Below are positions 45,771-55,700 of a DNA stretch of 64,000 nt, piece after piece; the first letter of the stretch is position 1; each line of letters begins with the position of its first letter. The position numbers were made by a program, and so were the translations under genes. The DNA comes from Anodontia alba. Taxonomy: Eukaryota > Mollusca > Bivalvia > Lucinida > Lucinidae. The stretch covers positions 73,104,110-73,168,109 of the forward strand of contig OZ024829.1 of NCBI GenBank assembly GCA_964016985.1. Reading direction: 5' to 3'. A model generated the notes under the pieces. That model saw only the letters and a list, made by a program, of their open reading frames with translations, did no database searches and was not told the origin of the DNA.

Positions 45771-46599
45771 AGGTGACAAAAAAGCAAGAAATGAATTAAA
45801 AAGCAATTAAAAAAGCAAACTGTGGATGAAAATTAATAAAAAATAAAATAAAAAAAAAGCTGTATAAAATATGCATATTTCTGTAAACACCCAGGTCAGA
45901 GGAATGATCCTCCACTCCAAACAAATTTCACTTCTTAGCAGAATTCAAGATGGACCCAACCATGACAATCATCACACTATGCTCATTTAACAAACTTAGG
46001 ATAAGGTAAGGAATTTAGTTTTTCTGGTTTGCTTGCAAACAAAACATTTTTCATTTTCATCATCGCTTCCTTCAGATGTGATAACTTTTACTTGATGAAG
46101 CCCACTGGTTGAGGGCCTGGTGACAGTAAATTATTTGGGGATTGTTTTTTCTGATGATTTTGGTGGTAAGCACAACTTTGTTTTAGCGTTTACATTTTTC
46201 ATTATTTGCTTTGGTTTCAGTTCTGGTCTTAATAGTTCATATGCCTTGATTTTTTTTTTTCATATGCATTTTAAGTTATAGTCTGGCCTTCAGGGTCCCT
46301 TTATTTTTTCACATACTTTCTCTGACTTTTGTGTGTTTGGATCGATGTTTCCTTTTCACTTTCAGTCTTTTCAAACTTCTGCTGCAAAAACTTCTCCGTT
46401 GCCTCTTTATTACCTTTTAGGATAACAACTCTCTTCAGAGGCTATTTCTCTCGAAAACCTTTAGTGGAATACAATTGATGTGGCTAAATTGCTTTACTGA
46501 ATGAATAAATGGCTGTTGTTTTTTTTTCTAAACGCAGCTTGAATATGAGCGGGTGTCATAGTTTTCGAATAAGCCTTGCAAGCAATGTCACACTTATTA

Positions 46600-46805
46600 A
46601 TAATTTTAAAAAAATTGCCTTTGGAAACAAAGGACACACTACGGATTGAAAATGTGAGTCTCGGTTTTATTGAGACTCTTCATATGCAGTACTGAAGTTT
46701 GCAACACTGCTTACGCCCTTTAGCGTATACCTGAGCAGAACTCCATTTTCAAATATACCACAATGGGCCCAATGATCCCAAAGGAAATGAAATATAATCT
46801 GCAAA
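46600..46805 (-). mobile_element. ~246-bp unit inside the pogo gene, 5'-truncated
   Basis: Minus-strand copy starting at TGCAGATTATATTTCATTTC. It runs through the stem-loop GAGTCTCAATAAAACCGAG plus ACTC (46653-46675, read on the minus strand) to GTCCTTTGTTTCCAAAGGCA. It separates NRFNL from CDIACKAY in the pogo protein. It lacks the left boundary repeat and about 60 bp of core, a 5' truncation. Confidence 0.75.
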
Positions 46806-47306
46806 TTAAACCTGTTTATTGTCTGACCAATGTTGCTTCTCATGAAAAGACTACATTCCGAATTATAAAATGTCTTGAATGGCCCAAAAACAGTGAGGAG
46901 GAAGTACAATCTGGTGGTCTAAGGCCCAGTCAGTTAGGGAAGAAGATACATGGGAAGCATGTAGTAGTAACGAATACTGTGATGGATCTGGATCTGATTG
47001 TTTAAAAAAAATAATCCTGGAGATATTGTTGAAATATAGAAGGGTTTGATCAGCCAGTCTGACATGACCCAGCATGCACCTGTAGTAGCTCCTTTCATCA
47101 GATCGGGATTATACCTTTTACCCATAAAACGAAAAAAAGGTGGTAAATAATTGCCAACAGCATTGATGCAGCCAAGCAGAGTTACTGTGGTTGATCTGGG
47201 ATAAGTAATTGACTAAGGTTTACTGTTAGCTGGTGCAATTATATTTGGTGTGTGATTAGGTTGAAGTCCCGTTTCATCTAGGTTGAATATTAGATGTGGT
47301 GTTTCG

Positions 47307-47597
47307 TGTGTTCTTTGTTTCCAAAGGCAATCTTTTTTTACTTTTATTTTACTATACTGCCGCGTGGCGGCCGTAAAAATCTCCCCGTGCAGGTTATATT
47401 TTATTTCCTTTGGGATCATTGAGCCCATCCTGGTTATTTTGAAAATCGAATACCGCTTAAGCCGGCGCTAGGGGCCGTATGCAGCCTCACAAGTTACAGT
47501 GTTGCATATGACGAGACTCAGTCAAACCGAGTCTACAATTTTCGTAATTTTGTGTGTTCTTTGTTTCCAAAGGCAATCCTTTTTGACTTTTATTTTA
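47307..47597 (+). mobile_element. ~246-bp unit inside the pogo gene, reference copy
   Basis: The cleanest copy. The boundary repeat TGTGTTCTTTGTTTCCAAAG...CTTTTATTTTA occurs at 47307-47351 and again at 47553-47597, 246 bp apart and nearly identical. The core between them has CGCGTGGCGGCCGTAAAAAT, TTTCCTTTGGGATCATTGAG, GCCGGCGCTAGGGGCCG and the stem-loop GACTCAGTCAAACCGAGTC (47515-47533). It lies between the HLKDK and PHLIFNLDE codons of the pogo gene, in the orientation opposite to the truncated copy at 46600. Confidence 0.82.
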
Positions 47598-48090
47598 TCC
47601 TTCAGGTGATATTTCTCAAAAATATAATCAAGTTTATTGCAGTAGCTTTCTATAATTTCTGGAATGGAACCCTTGGCCCTGCAGGCTTTAAGACTTTTTG
47701 GATCCAATGATCTCAGTCTGTTCTTCCAGCACTTGAAGAACCCTGTTAGCCAGTTGTTATTCAGTGGTTTGCTTGATGGCCTTCTGTTGAGAGGCTGAGC
47801 TAAGTCTCTAGCCAGCGACTTCAGCAGCATATTTGTATACCCGTAGCCAATTTCAGCTAGAACCAGCCAATGTTATTTCATCTTTTGTCAATAATGGGTC
47901 GGATCCACAAGCCTCATTCTCTGGGTCAACTAGACCAATAACTCTGTCTCGCAGTGTCTGCACAGGAACTCCAAAGGCTCGGGCTGCTGTCCTGATAGCT
48001 TGATTACTTTGTTTCACAGCACTGTAAGCTGTGGCTACGTTTTCTTTGCTGTATGTAGACCTGTTTTTTCTTATTACTTTTACTGGATTT

Positions 48091-49098
48091 TGCTGAAAAA
48101 AAATGCAAAGCTGGCATCAGAATGGGGGAAAATACTGATGGTAGATTCAGCAGATCTTTTTACACAGGAAACCCATCCCAAACGGTCTGGTAAACTATGA
48201 ATATACAATGAACAGTTGCTCATGCATTTAAAATAAAACTGTATCATGAGCCTCTTACTTATGATGATGATGTTCGGTAGTACTTTTTTATCACCTTTAC
48301 TATTATGTTTGCAATTATTTATGTACACAATTTCATATGGTCACTCTCAAAACAGAAAAAGAAAAACACCTTTAAAACACATGGGGGAAAACATTTGGGC
48401 ATCAACTGTAGATCTGCACCTTTCACAGACTAGTCACGTGACTTTGTTGACAGGACCAGGACGCTAGCAGACATGTCAGACTGGATATTCTTTGTAAATA
48501 TTTCTTTTTTTAATGGTAAAAACAATCAAAAGTTGCATTTTCAATGGGTGAAAGATTTTATAGGATCATGTCATTGATAAGGTAGGTTTGATTCAAAAGA
48601 ACTGTTTTTGTTTTTGGGGGTTTTTTTTTTGCATATTTCTGTCATATTTTTTGCATGTTTCTGACAACTGAAGCAGAATGCAAACTTCCAGATTCCTTAA
48701 TTGGTGACGTCAAAATAGCCGATTTACACGAAAAGCATGCGAATGAAAGGAAATGAACGGAGATATGAGACTGAACAGAGTTGTTATGAGACACTGCCAT
48801 AATATAGGCGATCGCTATTGATACCCGGTTTTCTCCAGCGAAAGTTCACTAGTGATAGCCGGCTGTCGCCAACAAAAGTTCGCCAGCTTATCAATTGGAT
48901 GGCTAATTGTGCTAATAACTTCTATATCATTTGTCTGATTTTGTACATTTATACACTACTTGGACCCTCGTGCAAGGCGTGTGATAGGAAAATACGGGCT
49001 GTAGGGTGTTGTTTGTTAGAGTTATGCCCCTTTGTAATTCCACTAATTAAATATGGATTTTGCTTTATATAAACTTTTACAGCTTTTGAGTGATTTTT
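48091..49098. other. Non-coding stretch with degenerate repeat
   Basis: No gene. From about 48950 the words AAGGCGTGTGATAGGAAAAT and GTTAGAGTTATGCCCCTTTG belong to the degenerate repeat that resumes at 51516 on the other side of the large element. This suggests the element inserted into that repeat. Confidence 0.5.
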
Positions 49099-51515
49099 AG
49101 CTCACCTGAGCACGAAGTGCTCATGGTGAGCTATTGTGGTCAGTCAATGTCCGTCATCCGTCGTGCATCGTCCGTCGTGCGTCGTGCGTCGTCCGTCGTG
49201 CGGCGTCAACAATTGCTTTAAAAGCCTACTCCTCCTACACCCCTGGGCCAATTAACTCGATATTTGGTAGGAAGCATCAGGGTGACCTGTAGATTAAAAA
49301 TAGCTAAAATCATGCCGATCGAAAATTCAAGATGGCCACCATGGCCGCCATCTTGAAAATCTATTTTTCGCTTCTTCTCCTGAACCGAAAGGCCAATTGA
49401 CTCCAAACTTGCTAGGAAGCATCGGGGTGACTTGTAGATCAAAAATAGCTCAAATCGTGCCGATCGGAAATCCAAAGTGGCCGCCATGGCCGCCATCTTG
49501 AAAATCTATTTTTCGCTTCTCCTGAACTGAAAGGCCAGTTGACTTCAAACTTGCTAGGAAGCATCGGGGTAACTTGTAGATCAAAAATAGCTAAAATCAT
49601 GGCGATCGGAAATCCAAGATGGCTGCCATGGCCGCCATGTTGAAAATCTATTTTTCGCTTCTTCTCCTGAACCGAAAGGCCAATTGCCTCCAAACTTGCT
49701 AGGAAGTATCGGGGTAACTTGTAGATCAAAAATAGCTAAAATCATGCCTATCGGAAATCCAAGATGGCCGCCATGGCAGCCATCTTGAAAATCTATTTTT
49801 CGCTTCTTCTCCTGAACCCAAAAGCCAATTGACTTCAAACATGGTAGGAAGCATCGGGGTGACTTGTAGATCAAAAATAGCTAAAATCGTTCCGATCGGA
49901 AATCCAAGAGCCATCTTGAAAATCTGTTTTTTGCTTCTTCTCCTGAACGAAAGGCCAATTGACTCCAAACTTGCTAGGAAGCATAGGTGTGACGTGTAGA
50001 TCAAAAATAGCTAAAATTGTGCCGATCATATATCCAAGATGGCCGCCATTGCGGCCATCTTGAAAATCTATTTTTCGCTTCTTCTCCTAATCCCAAATGT
50101 CATTTGACTCGAAACTTAGTAGGAAGCATCGGGGTGACTTGTAGATCAAAAGTAGCTAAAATCGTTCCAATCGGAAATCCAAGATGGCCGCCATGGTCGC
50201 CATCTTGAAAATCTATTTTTCTGTTCTTCTCCTGAGCCGAAAGGCCTATTGACTCCAAACTTTGTAGGACGCATCAGGGAAACTTGTAGATCAAAAGTAG
50301 CTAAAATCATGCTGATTGGAAATCCAAGATGGCCGCCATGGTGGCCATCTTTGAAAAACTTTTTTCGCTTCTTCTCCTAAACCCAAAAGCCAATTGACTT
50401 GAACCTTGGTAGGAAGCATCGGGGTGACCTATAGATTGAAATTGACTAAAATCGTTCCTATTGGCAATCCAAGATGGCCGCCATGGCAGCCATCTTGAAA
50501 ATCTGTTTTTCACTTCTTCTCCTGAACCAAAAAGCTTATTGACTTTAAACTAGGTAGGAAGCATCTGGGTGACATGTAGAACAAAAACAGCTAAAATCAT
50601 CCCTATCAGAAATCCAAGATGGCCGCCATGACAGCCATCTTGAAAATCTATTTTTCGCTTCTTCTCCTGAACTGAAAGGCCATTTGATTCAAAACTTGGT
50701 AGGAAGCATTTGGGTGACTTGTAGATCTAAAATAGCTTAAATTGTTCGGATCGGAAATCCAAGATGGCCATCATGGCGGCCATCTTGAAACTCTTTTTTT
50801 CGCTTATTTTCCTGAACCAAAGGGCCAGTTGATTTGAAAATTGGTAGGAAGGATTGGGATGACTTGTAGATATAAAAATAGCTAAAATCATTCCAATCGG
50901 AAATCCAAGATGGCGGCCATCTTGAAAATCTATTTTTCCCTTTTTCTTCTGAACTGAAAGGCCAGTTGACTCGAAACTTGATAGGAAGCATCGGGGTGAC
51001 TTGTAGATGAAAAATAGCTCAAATCGTTGCCATAGGGAATCCCAAATTGCGGCTATGGTGGCCATCTTGAAAATCTTGTTTTGAACTTTTTCTCCTGAAC
51101 CGACTCAAAGTTCATTGAAAGTATCGAGGTGACTTGTAGATCAACAATAGCTAAAATCATTCTGATTGGAAATCCAAGATGGCTGTAATCTTGTTTATGT
51201 TTATTATGTTTCCCTGCTACTGTGCTGTTTACATGTATAAAATCATGATTCTTCAGAAACAAATTAGCCAATCGCCTCCAAATTTCACATTGATCCTGCT
51301 GTTGAAATGTGATTGAGAGTTTGTTCAAATGATCATGCTCCATTGACTGTCATGCCATATAATATTCTTCTTCAAAATTAAGAACTGCTTAAAGGTTGAT
51401 CTTTTTATTAGCTGCGATGACAGGACTGGAAAAATGTTGCATAACATCTGTATATCTGCAGTGGCTATGTCACTCAGGTGAGCGACCCGTGGCCTGTGGG
51501 CCTCTTGTTATTAAA
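49099..51515 (+). mobile_element. Hairpin-ended element with 14-unit ~145-bp array
   Basis: It starts with a hairpin at 49099-49132 (AGCTCACCTGAGCAC-GAA-GTGCTCATGGTGAGCT, near-perfect), followed by GTCCGTC/GTCGTGCGTCG repeats. It then has about 14 tandem copies of a ~145-bp unit (49255-51190). It ends in a unique segment with CTCAGGTGAGC at about 51475, the complement of the start motif, a GGCCTGTGGGCC hairpin, and TCTTGTT. Each unit carries AAGATGGCCGCCATGGC plus the mirrored GCCATCTT. The layout of subterminal inverted repeats, a central minisatellite and a 3' hairpin resembles the bivalve pearl and the insect DINE/HINE (Helentron-related) elements as I recall them. The minus-strand frames of 68-112 codons across the array are products of the tandem repeat, not genes. 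Confidence 0.8.
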
Positions 51516-52560
51516 TTTATATCAGATTTAGTCCCTTTTGCAAGGCAGGTGTGATAGTAAAATTAGGGCTATCGGGTCAAGTTTGCTAGAGTTATGCCCC
51601 TTGTAATTCTTACAGTTAAATATGTATTTCGCTTAATAGTTTCTATACTATTTTCAAATTTTGTTAAAGGCTCCATATTCCGCAAAAGGCGACATTTTTT
51701 TTTATCCAAGAAAGGTTTGATAAATTGATATATGGTATTAATACGATCGTAAATTGTGGCATCTGACAGCCTGTCAGTCTCTTGTTTTTGAACTGGGTCA
51801 AAAATGAAATGGTTTTTATCGTAGCTCCGAATTAATGTTGCCAACATTTATTCAGAGATACGATAAAAAATTATTTCATTTTTTATCCAGTTCAAGAACG
51901 AGAGACTAATTGACATTTTACAGGCTGTCAGTTGCCACATTTTATGATTGTATTCATAACATTTATCAATGTATTAAACATTTCTTGGATAATAAAATGT
52001 CTGTTTTGAGGAAAATGGAGCCTTTAAAATTTATCCCAATTTTATCCCTTATGCAAGAAAGGTGTGATAGAAAAATAAGGGTTGTCGAGTCTGGTTTGAT
52101 GACCCATTTGCAATTCTTAGAATTCAATATGTCTTTTACTTAATAACTTCTATACTTTTTATCTGATTTTGATAACATTCATATAATACTTTGTCCAGCT
52201 TAATAATTTCTATACACTTCGTCTGATTTTGTTGAAATTTGGCCCAGTCGTCTTAGATCCTTATACCAGCGAGTTGTGATAGGAAAGTAGGGGATGAAGG
52301 ATCAGGTTTGCTAGAGTTATGACCTTTTTTTTATTATAGTTAAATATGTATTTTGCTTAATAACTTCTACAGCTTTTGTGTGATTTTGAAGAAATTAATA
52401 TCACACTTGGTACCTCTTGCAGGGCGGATGTGAGGGAAAAATATGGGCCGTGGGCTCAGGTTTGCACCTTTGTAATTTTTGCAATTAGGTCTGAGTTTTA
52501 CTTAATAACTTTTATACCTTTGGTCTGAATTTGATAAAATGTATACCACTGTTGGTCCCT
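51516..52560. repeat. Degenerate tandem repeat
   Basis: Diverged blocks containing GCAAGGCAGGTGTGATAG, a GGGCT-type segment and GCTAGAGTTATGCCCCTT, then AAATATGTATTT, with copies near 51540, 52050, 52265 and 52420. Related blocks lie at 48950-49090 and 58080-58270. It is probably the core of an old element of the same general class. Confidence 0.55.
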
Positions 52561-52562
52561 TA

Positions 52563-52635
52563 TTCAAGGCACGCGCGCGCGTGTGTGTTTGTGTGTGTAT
52601 ATGTATGTCTGTCTGGCTGTGTCTGTGTGTGCAGG
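52563..52635. repeat. GC/GT-rich simple repeat
   Basis: CGCGCGCGTGTGTGTTTGTG continuing into TCTGTCTGG and TGTGTG words. Confidence 0.85.
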
Positions 52636-52711
52636 GCTCTATATCACAGTCGGTAGCGTGTCTGACTGCATATCCAGGGGTCACAAGTTCTAATCCCAGT
52701 TTGGCCACATA
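52636..52711 (+). mobile_element. tRNA-derived SINE head
   Basis: CTATATCACAGTCGGTAGCG continues into TGTCTGACT, which reads like a tRNA D-arm region (CTCAGTCGGTAGAGC-type A box). It is followed by CACAAGTTCTAATCCC, a decayed B box, at the right distance. The body and 3' end cannot be delimited, because the sequence passes directly toward the inverted repeat at 52766. Confidence 0.55.
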
Positions 52712-52765
52712 ACTTCCGTGGATATTGATAATAAAACTATTTTATGGCCATTCTCCGCCTTCCAC

Positions 52766-55700
52766 TGACCTAGAAGGGCAGTTGCCAGTTATAGTCCAGA
52801 CGCTGAAATTCGTATAAGCTCTAAATCGCGAGTAAAATCCCCAATCGTTCGAAAGGATAATTTTGGTCCCAAATTAAAGCTTAACATCTCAATTTTCATT
52901 TGCCGGGTGTTGTCGCGTCCGAAAATGGTAGCGTCATATAATAAAATGGGGAGATAACTCTATACCATGGCGGCCTGAGAATGGAATCATAGGTATTTAG
53001 ATGAGAAAATTAACGTTCTTAGTCATTTTAAATTCTTCAAATTGCAACGTTTTATAAACATAAAATATGTACGCTACAGAACGATGCTGTTGAACAGATT
53101 GCTAAAAGTCGATTAGTGTAATTTACGTGATACAACTTAGAATAACCCTATAAAATGAGTAAGTTGCATTTTTGCCGTTTAATTGTGGAACTTCAATATA
53201 TCAAGTTGTGCTCTGTTTTTTTAAATATTCTAAATGAGCAATCCATAAGCTTTTCAAAACTGTAAGTTACATTTGTCTATAATGTATACTCAATCAGCTA
53301 TATCGTGTCAAAGATTCGTACCCTGTGTGCAAAATATCCGTCAAAATGCATGTTCCTAATACTGTTATATATGTATGACCATTGATCTAAACGTTTCTTG
53401 AAGGCTTTCAGCTAAAAACAATGTAGTACATTGTTATATAAATGATGAACAGGGTACGAAAATGCAAATGATTTAGTCCATTTCAAAGGTAGGTCCTAAT
53501 ATAAAATACGGTAACGTACGTAACATAATGAAACATTACTTCCTCATCATCTAATGTTTTATTTAACTAATATTTTTATGTTTGTTTTACTAAATACATT
53601 GTACTTTGCTCTAGTGATAAGATTTGTGCATTACCACATTTAAGTCCAGGTCAAGTTCAGCCTCAAGCCCTATTATTTTTCAACTACAATGGACACGGTT
53701 AACGAGTGTGTTACCGTTAGTAAAACAGCGCGTGTGAGTTTTGCAGTCGGATCAGTTTTGTCCGTTTGTATACACATAGACACTACGGGAAGTAACGAGC
53801 TTCGTGTAACAGAAAACACTTATTAATTAACCTGCATGATTGGAAAGTTGGTCTTTACCTGGCTTATTTTTATGTTACGCCGGGTCTTGTCTTATGTACT
53901 CTAGTGTTAATTACGTGAATATTTTAGACTTTACATTAAGTAAATCACAACTTACATCATTCAGTCATCAAAGATCCATACATTTTTGTACTGTTTGGTC
54001 AACCAGATTGTTATATATGTAGATCTTGACAACAAAGAGACAAAAAGAATGCACGTAGTCTGTAAATAAACATCCCAGGACCTCTAGTCCAGCCACATAA
54101 TCAAACATAGGATTCCTAAATGAGAATTGTTAACAGATAAAGAAGAAGCGGACATAAAAAGATGCTCCTTCGTTCTTCGCGTAGTATGTCTAATGACTCC
54201 TAGAAGTAAGATGTGGATACTCTTACCTATACCGAGGAAGTTTGGAGACATCGTTGATAAGCTGCATCGTTACTTAATAAAATAGAAGATTATATTATTA
54301 TACTGGCTGTGCGTTTTCTATCTGACATATGAAAGTAGCTAGAATTGTCTGGTATATCCGCTTTACTAACTATCATAATATTTATGAATGAAGTATAAAA
54401 TGTCTGTTGTTTAAATATTTAGAATAAGTTCAAGCCCATAAATTCAAACCTGCTTTTAGCCTAAGCTGGACCTACTTTATTTGCGAAATGGTCTTTTGTA
54501 TGACTACTTAAAAAATGAACAAATTGATTTGGTTTGAAATGTTAGTCACTTCCAATTTTCTTGTCATAAGAATACAAGTCTCACTGATGAGGTTTCAGAT
54601 GCCAAAACTAGGTAGTCTTGATCATATGCTTATAAGTAATACTAAAATAAATAAAATAACAATTATTTTACCATTTATTGTTTCTCATAAACTATGTATG
54701 TATAAGTCTATGCATGGGAACATATTTTTTCTTTCTTAACTCCTCCCTATTAAGATTCCCCATACAGAAATAAACTTCATAGTTCTTTTATGCACGATAT
54801 ATTTTGACTGAAAAACGAAATCTACTTTATAATTGATATAATTGTTTGTCGTCTCTGTTACTAAAATTACAGAAGTCATTTCAGTATTTTATACCATAAT
54901 AATAGTAGAAATAGAACAGCTTAAGTTATCCGGACTAAAATTATATTATATTTATACTCCTATTAAAGTCATGCATTACAAACAACAGGCTGGGTTGATT
55001 CTGAAGTTCATACGTGCTTAAAAGTTACTAAAGATTCTATACAGAGGTTTCAGTATGTAAAGCTTAAGTATCCATGACTCATTGTGTATATAGCATTTAA
55101 ATATGCATTTCATTACAGGATTAATTATTGAGGTGAGTATATTTCAACAACTGCGACACTAAATATAATAATTATAGATTAAAAAGGTCGCGATATTTAT
55201 TAACACTGGAAGGCCAGTTTATTAAATTATCAATCATTTGATTTTTGTGTATCGCAACAACACGCAAGCTCTTGGTGTCTGGGAAGGGCTGCGGTTTGTG
55301 ATTGTGGCACTCCCTGGATTTTTCTCTTTCCTTTTTTGCTCCAATAGATCAGTGTAAATAGCATCAACAACTTATTATCGAAATGATCTTGCACATGGCA
55401 TAGATATCAGATTATGTATCGGTTCTTCTGTGTTTATTTAAAATATGTTATCTTATTATCTTCATAACGTTCCCATGAGTGTTTTACGTTACTAAAGTTA
55501 AGATCGGTATTGTGATTGTCAATATCGCTTTGTCAAAAGGCACGAACAATGACATGCTGTACAAGTTATGTTAATGAAATGGTTTTATTTTATTTTGTAT
55601 AATCTGCTAGAAAGTAAAAGTAACGATGACATAAAGTATTAGAAAAAAAAACAAAAAAAAAAAAAAAAAAAAAAACGTGTAAATCTCACTTGCGAATCCA

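Larger units (their letters stand above)
45895..48090 (-). pseudogene. Decayed pogo-type transposase gene
   Basis: On the minus strand, fragments follow a pogo/CENP-B-like transposase. N-terminal psq-type helix-turn-helix: RSTYSKENVATAYSAVKQSN, then AFGVPVQTLRDRV (48040-47960). Then YTNMLLKSLARDLAQPL, NNWLTGFFKCWKNRL, and FEKYHLKDK (47840-47600). The catalytic region follows: FNLDETGLQPNHTP...APANSKP (47290-47215), GKRYNPDLMKGATTGA (47125), HASHVSSSLTDWALDH (about 46960), FGPFKTFYNSECSLFMRSNI (46885) and CDIACKAYSKTMTPAHIQAA (46585). The tail has SEGSDDENEKCFVCKQ, then CDDCHGWVHLEFC (46070-45935), a PHD-like zinc ribbon. Multiple stops and shifts and two inserted ~246-bp units leave it inactive. 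Confidence 0.85.

Noticed and set aside
46763..47005. 80-codon plus-strand frame with GPMIPKEMKYNLQ
   Set aside because: It is antisense to the pogo relic and to the inserted unit. The same phrase appears wherever that unit is inserted.
49218..51343. Series of overlapping minus-strand frames of 68-112 codons with repeated peptides
   Set aside because: They are translations of the ~145-bp tandem array. The peptide repeats simply follow the DNA unit.
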